64,000 nucleotides of DNA from Myxococcus sp. CA023 (GTDB lineage: Bacteria; Myxococcota; Myxococcia; Myxococcales; Myxococcaceae): positions 62,001 through 126,000 of the forward strand of contig NZ_JAAEAH010000003.1 in NCBI RefSeq assembly GCF_010998615.1. The letters run 5' to 3'. The notes below the pieces were generated by a model. It saw only the letters and a program-made list of their open reading frames with translations, searched no databases and had not been told where the DNA came from. Shown here piece by piece: positions 52,292-62,700 of this stretch (position 1 is its first letter; each line of letters begins with the position of its first letter). A program made the position numbers and the translations under genes.

Positions 52292-55200
52292 GGCGTCGTG
52301 TTCCTTTCACTGCGCGATTCGGCGAGGTGTCGCACTCCTGCCAGGTAGGTGGCGGCGAGCCGTTCCACGGTGGACGGCTCGTGCAATTCGTTGCTGTACC
52401 GCCATTCGAACTGCAGCAGGCCGTCCACCACGGCGGCGATGAGCTGAAACACATGGCTCCGCCGGGCGGATGGGTCCCGGTCGGTGCCGGTCGACTCACG
52501 GGCGAGCCGGAACGCAGGGTTCTCCGTCAGCATTCGTTGGCTCATGTAATCGAAGCTCACCTCGGCGCCTGGCAGTGCACCCAGCCTCCGCGCCAGCCCC
52601 TCCGTGCCGTTCATGTAGCGCAGCAATCCGTGGCCCAGGCCCTGGCCGGGCAGTTGGCGCAGTGAGCTGGCCACCCACTCGAGCGCCTGGGACAGTCCGC
52701 TGGCGCCGACGACATCCAGCCGGACAGGGACGTCCGCCGCCATGCAGCCCGCGGTGCGCGTGGGTTCGAGCCCCTCCAGCTCCGCGCGTCCGTGCCGCCC
52801 CAGGTCGACGCGCAGGGCGGCGCCCCCCATCCATTGAGAGAGCGTGTGCGCCAGCGGTGTCAGCAAGACGGCTTCCAGACCGCTTCGCGTCGCGGAGGCG
52901 TGCTGAAGCAGCCGCTGGGTCTCATCCTCGCGCAAGCTCATGCGCACGGAGCGCATCGAACCCTCTGAGTTGGTGCCTGGATGGTCGTGCGGGAGCCGCC
53001 CGCACGCGCCTACGAGCTGACTCAGCCATGCCGTTGCCTCCTGCTCCAACCGGGGCGTGTGGGCGAGCGCGTGCAGGTGTTCGGCCCACGCCCTGAACGA
53101 GACCGGGGCTGGAGGCCGCTGGATCGACTGCCCCTCAAGGATTTGACGGTAGGCCTCCTGAAGCTCGTCGGTGAGCAGGGCCCAGGTCACGCCATCGGCG
53201 ATGAGGAAATGGAAGATGAACAGCAGCCTTCCAGGTCGGTGGGCACCGAGGTCGAAGGCCGCCACGCGGAACAGCGGGCCGTCTGTCAGCGTCAGGCTTC
53301 GTTGGAGGGCCTGCGCGGCGGATTCGATGGCCGGAGGTAGCGCGGTGTCGGGGACGGAGGACAGGTCCACGCGCGAGAAGGGGGGCGTCGCGGCGCTTCC
53401 CGCGTCGAACTGCTTCCAGCCGCTTTCGTGCCGCACGAAGCGGAGCCGGAGCGCATCGTGACGCGCGAGCAGCAAGCGAAGCGCCTCCTGGAACGCCTCT
53501 GTCTGGAGTGGCTCGTGCACCTCGAGGAGCAGCGAGCGGTTCCAATGGTGCGGCGCGGGCACGTCCGACTCCAGGAAGCGCCGCTGGGAAGGTGTCAACG
53601 GGATGGGCCCTCCCACTGCAGTGGGTGCCGGTGGTTCGGGTTGGTCGCCGATGATCTCGGAGAGCTGGGCGATGGTTTGATGGAGGAGGAGCTGGCGCGC
53701 GGTGAGCCGCAATCCCGCATCGTTCGCTCGCGCGACGACCCGGATGGCCAGGAGGGAGTCACCGCCGAGTTCGAAGAAGTTGTCGTGGATCCCAACCTCG
53801 CGCCGCTTGAGCACCTCCGTCCAGACCCGGACCAGCGTCTCCTCGGTGGCGTTGCGAGGCGGGGGACGCGGTGCGTGGAGCGCCTCGGAGGCCTGCCAGC
53901 CGGACACCGCGCGGCGATCCACCTTGCCGCTGGGAAGACGTGGCAAGGACTCCCGCATCACGATGCGCGCGGGAATCTGGCTGGAGGGCAGCGTCGCCCC
54001 GAGGCGCAGGCGCAACGTCGCCTCTGCCAATCCCTGGACGGCGGGGACCACGTGCGCTTCCAGGTGGCCGTCGCCCGCGGGTGCTTGCCGATGCAGCACC
54101 ACCGCTTCTCGGACCTCCGCGAGCTGTTCGAGCGCGCACTCCACTTCGCCCAGCTCGATTCGAAAGCCCCGGACCTTCACCTGGTGGTCCCTGCGGCCGA
54201 GGAACTCCACATCACCATCAGGCAACAGCCGCGCGAGGTCTCCGGTCCGGTACATCCGTGCGCCTTCCCTTCCACTGAAGGGGTCGGGCACGAACGCCGC
54301 CGCCGTGAGCGCGGGCTGGGCCAGATATCCACGCGCGAGGCCCGCGCCGCCGATGAACAGTTCTCCCGGCGCGCCCGCGGGAACGGGGTGCCCGGATGCG
54401 TCGAGGATGTACAGACAACCTCCCGCCAGCGGCCGGCCAATGGGGACCCGGCTGGCCTCCACACGCGCCGTGGGTTCGCACACCGTGGCGGTGATGGTGG
54501 CTTCGGTGGGGCCGTACGCGTTGAGCCAGCGGATGTGGGAGGGAACACGCTCGCGCCAGCGCGCCAGCCGCTCGGGAGACGGTGCCTGGCTTCCCGTCAC
54601 CAGCAGGCGCACCGAAGGCGGAATCGCGACCGGAAGCCGGGGCAGCTCCTCCACCCATTCATGCCAGTACGGCGCTGGGATGTTCACCACGGTGACCGTG
54701 GCCTGCTCGAGCAGCGCCAGGAACTCGGCCACGGGTGGGGCTGCTCCGGGAGGGGAGAGCACCACCGTCGCGCCTGATGCCAGCGTGGGGAAGAGTTCCT
54801 CCGCGGCGACGTCGACACTGAGCGTGGCGAAGTGCAACACCCGGTCCTCGGGACCCAGGCCGTATCGCTGCTGCACGGCCAGCAGATGGTTCATCAGGGC
54901 GCCATGGGGCACGACGACGCCCTTGGGGCGGCCGGTGGAGCCCGAGGTGTGAAGCACGTAAGCCGCGTTCTCCGGGCACATGTCGACGTCCAGGGGGACC
55001 GCCGGTTCGAGCGCGGCCTGGGCTCGCAGGACGTCGAGCTGGATGACGCGGGCCGGTGTACCGGATACGCCTGCCGCGAGCCCGGTTTGGACGAGCACCA
55101 CCGGCGCCTCGACGCTTTCGATGAGCGACAGCAGCCGCTCGCGGGGCGCGGTGGAGTCCAGGGGAACGTAGGCCGCTCCGGCCTTGAGCACGCCGAGCAT

Positions 55201-58200
55201 GGCGACAATCGCGTCGACGGAGCGCTCCGCACACAGGGCGACTCGCGTCTCGGGGCCCACACCCGCCGTGCGCAGCACCCGCGCCACCTGGGTCGCCCGG
55301 CGGTCGAGCTCTCCGTAGCCGAGCACCTCCCCCGGTGCCATCAACGCGAGGCGCTCCGGGTGGATCCGTGACTGCCGTGCGATGAACTGATGCACGCCAG
55401 GAAAGGGAGCGGCGGGCGCGGGGGACGTGGTGGCCGCCGCGAGCAACGCCTGCCACTGCCTGCCTTGGGGCCGCGTCAACGCGGTGAACTCGCGTTCCGG
55501 TGTGGCCGTCAGGCGCTCCAGCGCCTGTTCCAGGGCGTGGGCGAGCCGCGCCACCGTGGTTGGCTCGAAGAGTTCCGCGTTGTACTCCAGCGCGCCCGAG
55601 TAGCCCTCGTGCGTGGGCCTCAGCCAGAGCGTCAGGTCGAACTGAGTGGTCCGGGTGCCTCGCTCGATGGGTTCCAATCCCAGATTGTCGACGGTGTGCG
55701 CGCCGCCCGTCTCCTCTTGGAGCGAGAACATCACCTGGAAGAGCGGGGTGCGGCTCGCGTCGCGCTCGGGGTTGATCGCCTCCACGAGCTTCTCGAAAGG
55801 GAGGTCCGCATGCGCATACGCGCCCAGCGCCGCCTCGCGGACTCTCGCGAGCAGCTCCTGTCCGGTGGGGGTTCCCGTGAGGTCGGTTCGAATCACCACG
55901 GTGTTGACCAGGAGGCCCACCAGGCCCTCCAGCTTCGCGTGGGTCCGCCCCGCGATGGGCGTGCCAATCGCGAACTCCCGTTGTCCACTGAAGCAGCCGA
56001 GCACCGCGCTGAAGGCCGTCAGCAACACCATGTAGGGTGTGGCCCCGTGGCGCCGCGCCATGGATTCCACCGCTTCTGACACGGGACGCGGCAGCGCCAC
56101 CGCATGGGTCCCCGCGCGGAAGTTCGGTACGGCGGGGCGAGGCCGATCCGTGGGCAGCTCCAGCAAGGGAAGGCCAGCCAGCCGCTGCTTCCAGTAGGTG
56201 AGCAGCGTTTCCAGCACCGGCCCCTGGAGCAGGTCCCGCTGCCAGTGCGCGTAGTCGGCGTACTGGATGGGCAGCTCCGGCAGGTCCGCGTCGTGGCCGC
56301 GCCGCAGCGCCGTGTAGAGGGCGGCAAGCTCCCGGGTGAGCACCCGCAGGGAGCCGCCGTCCGCGATGATGTGGTGTAGCGTCACCGAGAGCACGTGCTC
56401 ATCGGGCGCCAGCCGCGCGAGGGCAACGCGCATCAGCGGGCCCCGGGCGAGGTCGAACGGCTGCTCCGCTTCCTCGGACAACAATTGCTCCAGCGCCGCT
56501 TCACGGTCGCTCACGGGGAGTGTGTCGAGCGCGAGCGTGCGCACCGTCACCGGGGCGCTCGTGAGGACCTCCTGAAAGGGGCGTCCCTCGGTGGCGGGGA
56601 ATCGTGTCCGGAGCGCCTCATGGCGCCGTACCAGCTGCTGGAAGCTCTCCTGGAGGGCCGGGACATCGAGGGGGCCACGCAGGCGCAGGGCCTGTGGCAG
56701 GTGGTAGGCGCTGGTTCCCGGCGTGAGCTGCTCCAGGGTCCAGAGCCGCTGCTGCGCGAACGACAGGTCCCGCATTCCCTCCCGAGGCATGCGCCGCGGG
56801 ATGTCCTCGCGGTTCGTCGTGGGCTCCAGCGCTTCGATGCGGGCCGCGATGTCGGCCACCGTGGGTGACTCGAACAGCTTCCCCACCGGGAGCGTGACGC
56901 CGAACTCCTCCTGGAGCCTCGAGACGATGCGCGTCGCGAGCAGGGAGTGGCCTCCCAGTTCGAAAAAGCTGTCGTGCCGCCCGATGGGCGAGAAGCCCAG
57001 GCTCTCCTCCCATATCCCCGCGACCCGGCGTTCGATCACGGTGCCCGGTGCCACGAAGGGCGTGGCGATGCCCGGGCGCTCGTGTCTCGCCAGGGGCGCA
57101 ACGGAGGCCGCTTCGGCGGTGGTGGCTTGCCGCGCAGCGGCCTGGACGCCCAGCAGGTAATGCTGACGCTCGAAGGGATAGGCGGGCAGGGGCACGCGGT
57201 GGCGGCGGCCTCCGGCGTGAAAGCCGTCCCAGTTCACCTCCACGCCCGCGACCCAGAGTCGTCCCAAGGCCTGCTGGACGAACGTCGTGTCGGAGCCTTC
57301 CTCCTTGGGGGGCCGCAATGAGCAGACCGCGACGCTTCCGGCCGGGCGGTCCGGGTGGCGGAGCGCGAGGGTGGTCAGGGTTCGTCCAGGGCCGGTCTCG
57401 AGCAGATGCGGAGCGTGCCTTTCGAACAGACACTTCAGGCCGTCGCTGAAGCGCACCGGCTCGCGCAGATGGCGCACCCAGTAGCCGGGGTCGGTGGCCT
57501 CGGCGGCGGAAATCCAACGGCCGGTGAGGTTGGAGACGAAGGGCGTTCTCGGGGCACGGAGCGGGACGTCCGCGAGCCGGGCGGCGAACGGCGCGAGCGC
57601 GGGCTCCATCATCGCGGAGTGGAACGCGTGGGAGGTATGCAGCCACGTGCAGGTGTGCCCGCGGTCCTCGAGGGTCTGCTCCAGCCGTTGGACCTCTTCG
57701 CGAGGACCGGCCGCCACGCACAGCGAGGGCCCGTTGATGGCCGCCAACGACAGCCGCCCGCCCAGCAGCGGCTGCAAGGTGTCGGCGGGGAGCGGAACGC
57801 TGAGCATCGAGCCTGGAGGCAGCTGCTGGACGAGCCGGCCCCGGTCTGCGACGACGGCCAGCGCGTCCTCGAGGGAGAACACGCCCGCGAGGCAGGCGGC
57901 GACGTACTCACCGACGCTGTGCCCCAGCATCATCGCGGGGCGGATACCCCAGGACTCCCAAAGCTGGGCCAAGGCGAACTCGACCGCGAAGAGGGCGGGC
58001 TGGGTGAACGCGGTTCGCCGTAGCAAGGCTTCGGCCTCTTCCCGCCGCGCCTCGGACGGGTGGAGGAGTTGCCGCACATCGAGGTCCAGATGGGGAAGGA
58101 GCAGCCGGGCGCAGCGGTCCAGGGCCTGGCGGAACACGGGCTCCTGCTCGTGGAGTTCGCGCCCCATGTTTACGTACTGAGCGCCCTGGCCAGGGAAAAG

Positions 58201-59796
58201 GAAGGCCACGGTCTGCTCGCCGTCAGCGGCGCTGCCGGAAGACACCTCGCGCGGCCGATGTCCGCGCAGCGCGGCGAGCGCGTCGTCCCGGCCGCGGCAC
58301 GTCAGGACTCGGCGGTGCGTGAAGGCGCGCCGTCCGACCTGGAGGGTGAAGGCCGCATCGGCCAGTGGAAGTTCGGGGTGGGCCTCCAGGTGCCGGGCCA
58401 GCCGGTCCGACATCGCGTCGAGCGCCGAAGGTGTGCGCGCCGCCAGTACGAGGAGCTGGGTGTCTCGCGAGGGGCCGCTCGGCTCGACCGGGGGCGCTTC
58501 CTCCAGCACCACGTGCGCGTTGGTGCCGCCGATGCCGAACGAGCTGACCCCCGCGCGGCGTGGCGTCTCCCGCGCCGGCCACGCGGTCAACCGGGTGGTC
58601 ACATGGAACGGCGAACGCGAGAAGTCGAGCTGGGGATTGGGGTGCTCGAAGTCCAGGCTGGGCGGCAGTTGCTTGTGCTCGAGCGCGAGCGTGGTCTTGA
58701 TGAGCCCCGCCACGCCCGCCGCGGCGTCGAGGTGGCCGATGCTGGCCTTCACGGACCCGAGCGCGCAGGCGCCGGAGAGCGCGTCTTCACCGAAGGCCTG
58801 GACCAGCGCCGTGAACTCGATGGGGTCTCCCATCGCAGTGCCCGTGCCGTGCGCCTCCACGTAGTCGATGGTGCGGGCCTCCACCCCCGCCATCCGGTGG
58901 GCCATGGCGATGACCTCCGCTTGTCCCTGGATGCTAGGGGCGGTGTATCCCACCTTCTGGCGGCCGTCGTTGTTGATGGCGGTGCCGCGGATGACCGCGC
59001 GGATGTGCGCGCCTTCGGCCAGCGCATCCTCCAGCCGCATGAGCACCACCAGCCCCACGCCGCTGCCTTCCACCGTCCCCTGCGCCCGGGCATCGAAGGC
59101 CCGGCAATGCCCGTCGGGCGAGAAGATGCCTCCCTCTTGATACAGGTAGCCGCCCACCTCCCGGGCCCGCGCGGACACGCCTCCCGCCAGCGCCATGTCG
59201 CATTGGCCCGCGAGCAGGTGCAGGCACGCGAGGTGCGTGGCGACCAGCGACGTGGAGCAGGCGGTCTGAACGCTCACGCTGGGGCCGCGCAGGTCCAGTT
59301 TGTAGGAGAGACGCGTCGACAGGAAGTCGCTCAGATTGCCAATGGCCAATTGGAGCAGGCCCTCGGGCAGGGCCGCGCCACCGCGCAGGGCGTCCAGCAG
59401 GTACGTGCTCATGCTGGCGCCCGCGAAGACGCCAATCCTCCCCGGGTAGCGCCGCGAGTCGTAACCCGCGTCCTCCAGCGCTTCCCAGGCACTCTCCAGG
59501 AACAGACGGTGCTGCGGGTCCGTGAGCTCCGCCTCGCGGGCGTTGAAGTCGAAGAACGCCGCGTCGAACATCGCGGTGTCCTCCAGCGCGCCGCGCGCCT
59601 TCACGTACCGGGGGTGATGCACGTGCTCGGCCAGCAGGTGGGCCGCGAGCAGCTCCGCGTCGGTGAACGTGGAGATGCCGCGCACGCCCGCTCGCAGGTT
59701 CTCCCAGAAGGCCTCGATGTCGCGGGCCTTGGGGAAGCGGCCCGCGAGCCCGACGATGGCGATGCCGTCGGGGACGGACTCCCGCGTGTCACTCAT
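52288..59796 (-). CDS. Hybrid PKS-NRPS: KS-AT-ACP-C-A-PCP-E(degenerate)
   Basis: The 2502-aa synthase has these domains by residue. KS 10-435: Cys180, His316 and His355 all present. AT 528-860: GHSVGEY with Ser627; HAFH at 723-726 points to malonyl-CoA. Carrier 916-986: GGHS, Ser951. C 1008-1440: HHIIADG at 1141-1147. A 1465-1965: hand-read code D-V-E-N-V-G-A-I-T plus the usual Lys; no substrate assigned. PCP 1980-2050: GGDS, Ser2014. E-type 2065-2490: catalytic residues missing. No KR, DH or ER is present, so one malonate unit is added without reduction. No thioesterase. The start overlaps the upstream NRPS stop by 8 nt. Confidence 0.95.
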   Translation of the reverse strand: MSDTRESVPDGIAIVGLAGRFPKARDIEAFWENLRAGVRGISTFTDAELLAAHLLAEHVHHPRYVKARGALEDTAMFDAAFFDFNAREAELTDPQHRLFLESAWEALEDAGYDSRRYPGRIGVFAGASMSTYLLDALRGGAALPEGLLQLAIGNLSDFLSTRLSYKLDLRGPSVSVQTACSTSLVATHLACLHLLAGQCDMALAGGVSARAREVGGYLYQEGGIFSPDGHCRAFDARAQGTVEGSGVGLVVLMRLEDALAEGAHIRAVIRGTAINNDGRQKVGYTAPSIQGQAEVIAMAHRMAGVEARTIDYVEAHGTGTAMGDPIEFTALVQAFGEDALSGACALGSVKASIGHLDAAAGVAGLIKTTLALEHKQLPPSLDFEHPNPQLDFSRSPFHVTTRLTAWPARETPRRAGVSSFGIGGTNAHVVLEEAPPVEPSGPSRDTQLLVLAARTPSALDAMSDRLARHLEAHPELPLADAAFTLQVGRRAFTHRRVLTCRGRDDALAALRGHRPREVSSGSAADGEQTVAFLFPGQGAQYVNMGRELHEQEPVFRQALDRCARLLLPHLDLDVRQLLHPSEARREEAEALLRRTAFTQPALFAVEFALAQLWESWGIRPAMMLGHSVGEYVAACLAGVFSLEDALAVVADRGRLVQQLPPGSMLSVPLPADTLQPLLGGRLSLAAINGPSLCVAAGPREEVQRLEQTLEDRGHTCTWLHTSHAFHSAMMEPALAPFAARLADVPLRAPRTPFVSNLTGRWISAAEATDPGYWVRHLREPVRFSDGLKCLFERHAPHLLETGPGRTLTTLALRHPDRPAGSVAVCSLRPPKEEGSDTTFVQQALGRLWVAGVEVNWDGFHAGGRRHRVPLPAYPFERQHYLLGVQAAARQATTAEAASVAPLARHERPGIATPFVAPGTVIERRVAGIWEESLGFSPIGRHDSFFELGGHSLLATRIVSRLQEEFGVTLPVGKLFESPTVADIAARIEALEPTTNREDIPRRMPREGMRDLSFAQQRLWTLEQLTPGTSAYHLPQALRLRGPLDVPALQESFQQLVRRHEALRTRFPATEGRPFQEVLTSAPVTVRTLALDTLPVSDREAALEQLLSEEAEQPFDLARGPLMRVALARLAPDEHVLSVTLHHIIADGGSLRVLTRELAALYTALRRGHDADLPELPIQYADYAHWQRDLLQGPVLETLLTYWKQRLAGLPLLELPTDRPRPAVPNFRAGTHAVALPRPVSEAVESMARRHGATPYMVLLTAFSAVLGCFSGQREFAIGTPIAGRTHAKLEGLVGLLVNTVVIRTDLTGTPTGQELLARVREAALGAYAHADLPFEKLVEAINPERDASRTPLFQVMFSLQEETGGAHTVDNLGLEPIERGTRTTQFDLTLWLRPTHEGYSGALEYNAELFEPTTVARLAHALEQALERLTATPEREFTALTRPQGRQWQALLAAATTSPAPAAPFPGVHQFIARQSRIHPERLALMAPGEVLGYGELDRRATQVARVLRTAGVGPETRVALCAERSVDAIVAMLGVLKAGAAYVPLDSTAPRERLLSLIESVEAPVVLVQTGLAAGVSGTPARVIQLDVLRAQAALEPAVPLDVDMCPENAAYVLHTSGSTGRPKGVVVPHGALMNHLLAVQQRYGLGPEDRVLHFATLSVDVAAEELFPTLASGATVVLSPPGAAPPVAEFLALLEQATVTVVNIPAPYWHEWVEELPRLPVAIPPSVRLLVTGSQAPSPERLARWRERVPSHIRWLNAYGPTEATITATVCEPTARVEASRVPIGRPLAGGCLYILDASGHPVPAGAPGELFIGGAGLARGYLAQPALTAAAFVPDPFSGREGARMYRTGDLARLLPDGDVEFLGRRDHQVKVRGFRIELGEVECALEQLAEVREAVVLHRQAPAGDGHLEAHVVPAVQGLAEATLRLRLGATLPSSQIPARIVMRESLPRLPSGKVDRRAVSGWQASEALHAPRPPPRNATEETLVRVWTEVLKRREVGIHDNFFELGGDSLLAIRVVARANDAGLRLTARQLLLHQTIAQLSEIIGDQPEPPAPTAVGGPIPLTPSQRRFLESDVPAPHHWNRSLLLEVHEPLQTEAFQEALRLLLARHDALRLRFVRHESGWKQFDAGSAATPPFSRVDLSSVPDTALPPAIESAAQALQRSLTLTDGPLFRVAAFDLGAHRPGRLLFIFHFLIADGVTWALLTDELQEAYRQILEGQSIQRPPAPVSFRAWAEHLHALAHTPRLEQEATAWLSQLVGACGRLPHDHPGTNSEGSMRSVRMSLREDETQRLLQHASATRSGLEAVLLTPLAHTLSQWMGGAALRVDLGRHGRAELEGLEPTRTAGCMAADVPVRLDVVGASGLSQALEWVASSLRQLPGQGLGHGLLRYMNGTEGLARRLGALPGAEVSFDYMSQRMLTENPAFRLARESTGTDRDPSARRSHVFQLIAAVVDGLLQFEWRYSNELHEPSTVERLAATYLAGVRHLAESRSERNTTP
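52327..53604 (-). other. Degenerate epimerisation domain within the PKS-NRPS
   Basis: The domain has the length and end motifs of an E domain (PLTPSQRRFLESDVPAPHHWN; PGQGLGHG; SFDYMSQ). The active-site HHxxxDG reads HFLIADG (2196-2202) and the EGHGRE motif reads GRHGRAE, which removes both the catalytic His and Glu. RTVGWFT reads RTAGCMA. Epimerase activity is therefore unlikely. It may act as a condensation-like or interface domain at the end of the assembly line. Confidence 0.75.
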
Positions 59797-62700
59797 CGCC
59801 TTTGACCCTCTTCGCCAGGCGCTTGAGCCGGCCCAGGCCTTCCTTCTGCCGCTGGGTTTGCGCCTCCAGGGCCAGGGCCGGGGCCTCGGGCATCGCCGAC
59901 AGGTGCCGCGCCAGGGCGCCCACGGTCGGGTGGGTGAAGATGTCGAGCAGCGTCACCGTGCGCTGGAGCTTCTCCGTCAGCCGCGCCTGGATGCGCGCGG
60001 CGAGCAGGGAGTTGCCCCCCAGGTCGAAGAAATTCTCGTCGCGGCCCACCACGTCGAGGCGCAAATCCTGGCGCCAGACCTCGGCGATGTCGATTTCGAG
60101 CTGCCCCGTGGGTGCGATGTACGCGGGGCGCTGCTCGGCCAGGGATGACGAAGGCTGCGGAAGCGCCTGCCGGTCCACCTTGCCGCTGGCGTTGAGGGGG
60201 AGGGCCTCCAGGGGCACGAAGGCCGAGGGCACCATGTACTCCGGCAGCCGTTCCCGGAGAAACGCGCGGACGTGTGCCACCAGCGCCTGGAGGTTCTCGA
60301 GTGGGGTGTCCCGCTGGGACGGAACGAGGTACGCGACCAGTCTCGCGGCGTCGTCATCCTGGGCTCTCGCCACGACCGCGGCCTCTCGGAGGGCGGGGTG
60401 CTCCCGGAGCACGGCTTCGACCTCGCCCAGCTCGATGCGGTAGCCGCGAATCTTCACCTGCTGATCGAGGCGGCCGAGGAACTCGAGGACGCCGCCCGGC
60501 TGATACCGGCATGCGTCGCCCGTCCGGTAGAGCCTGGCGCCCGGGCGGGACGAGAACGGATTCGGAATGAAGCGTTCCGCCGTGAGCTCCGGCCGGTGGA
60601 GGTAGCCGCGCGAGACGCCCTCTCCGCCAATGAGCAGCTCGCCCGCGGCGCCCATGGGCACGGGCGTGCCGTGCGCGTCCACGATGTACACCTCGGTGTT
60701 GCTCACGGGCCGGCCGATGGGGACGGTGGGGCCGCTCGCCTCCACCGCGTGGGTGGTGGACCAGATGGTCGTCTCGGTGGGGCCATAGATGTTCAACAGC
60801 CGCCCGGTGAGCCGGGTGCGCAACTCCGCCGCCAGCGCGGGCGTCAGGGCTTCACCGCCGAGCACCAGTACCCGGAGCCGTGCCAACGCGCGGGCCATCC
60901 CAGGGGATTGGAGCAGGAGTGAGGCGCGCGACGGTGTGCACTGGAGGTGGGTGATGGCGTGGTGCTCGATCTGCTCGGCCACCGAACGGCGGGCGTGACG
61001 TTCCTCGGGGTGAATCACCAGGTGGAAGCCGCGCGTCAGGGTCCACACCAGCTCGACTCCGGAGATGTCGAAGGTGTAGGGCGTGACGGCAAGCCAGGTG
61101 CCCGCGGGCCGCGCCTCAATCCGTTCGTCGAGCGTGACGAAGTGATTCACCAGGTTGCCGTGGTCCACCATGACGCCCTTGGGCCGGCCCGTGGAGCCAG
61201 AGGTGTAGAGGACGTAGGCGAGGTTTCGCGGCGCCACGCCTCGCGTCAGCGGAGGGAGCGGGTGCTCGGGGGCGTCCTCGACGAGGAGCGTTGGGACCGC
61301 GCGAACCGGCAGGTTCGGCGCCAGCTCACGCCGGGTCACCACGGCCGCCGGGTGGGCTTCCTGCAACACGGCTTCCAACCGCGCCTTGGGGTGGGCGGGA
61401 TCGAGCGGCACGTAGGCGCCGCCCGCCTTCAGGACGCCCAGCATCGCCACCACCATCTCCAGCGAGCGGTCCAACACGATGGCGACACGCGCGTCGGGCC
61501 CCACGCCCACGGACTGGAGACGCCGGGCCAGCAGGGTGGCCTGTTCGTCCAACTGGCGGTAGGTGAGGGAGCGCTCCTCGAAGGTGACGGCCGGTGCGTC
61601 GGGCGTGTGCGAGGCCTGGGTCTCCACGAGGTGGTGGACGCAGGTGTCTTCGGGCAGGGGATCCCGGGTGGCGTTCCAATCCACCAGCACGCGCTCGCGC
61701 TCGGCGGGGGAGAGCAGGCAGACGCGCTCGTGGCGCTCCTGGGGCTGGGCCGCCATGGCGTCCAGTACGCGCGCGTAGCACTCCGCCAGCCAGGGTACGC
61801 GGCCAGCGTCCAGCCTCCGTGGGTCATGGTGCAATGAGAGCTGGAGCTCGGAAGTCACCGGATCGACGCCGAACATGGCGGCCAGCGGCAGGTCCAGGCG
61901 CTCAATGGAGCGGACCGGGCTGACGAGCCGCACGCCCTCGATGCCCAGCAGGCCCTGGTACACATGGAAGTGCACGAAGTTGAAGAGGACCTCGAACGGC
62001 GGTTGTCCGCTGCGCGGGTGTTGCAGCCGGCTCAGGGGGTAGCGCCGGTGGGGCAGCAGGCGCCGCTCGGTGGCGAACGTCTCGCGGACCAGGTCGACCC
62101 AGGTGCCGCCGCCCAAGCGCTGCCGGAAGGCGACGCTGTTGAGGAAGAGGCCCAGGGTTCGCTCGCCGTCGCGCACCTCGGGGCGCCCGTTGCTGACCAG
62201 GCCCGTCACCACGTCGGTGGTGCCACAGACGGCGCCGAGGACGCGGAGGTGGGCCGCCAGCAGCACGCTCTTGAGGGGGACGGCGGCCAGACGCGCGAGC
62301 CGCTGGAGCCCGGCGTGCGTCGACGCGGCCAGGGGCACGGGATGTTGGGAGAGCCCCCGTGCTGGCGCGTCGGGCGGGGGCGGCAAGGTTCGGGTGACGG
62401 ACGTCACCTCCATTCCGTCCAACTGCTGCGCCCAGAACTGTTGGACCGCTGGGGACTGGAGTGTCTCTCGCTCCATCGCGATGAACTCGCGGAAGGGGAG
62501 CGCCGGTGCTGTCCGCTCCGGACACCTGTCACCGCGCAGGGTGACGAAGTCCGCGAGCAGCTCGGTGAAGAAGGTGGCCACGCTCCAGCCGTCCAGGATG
62601 GCGTGGTGGAAGGTGGCGCTGAGCTGCACGGTGGTGGACGTGCGCAGGTGGAGTGTGACTCGCATCAACGGCGCGCGGCTCCAGTCGAAGGGCCGCGCGC

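Noticed and set aside
58060-59805. Long plus-strand frame opposite the KS-AT region
   Set aside because: The opposite strand has unmistakable KS and AT motifs; the plus-strand translation is Arg/Gly/Ala-rich with no recognisable fold.
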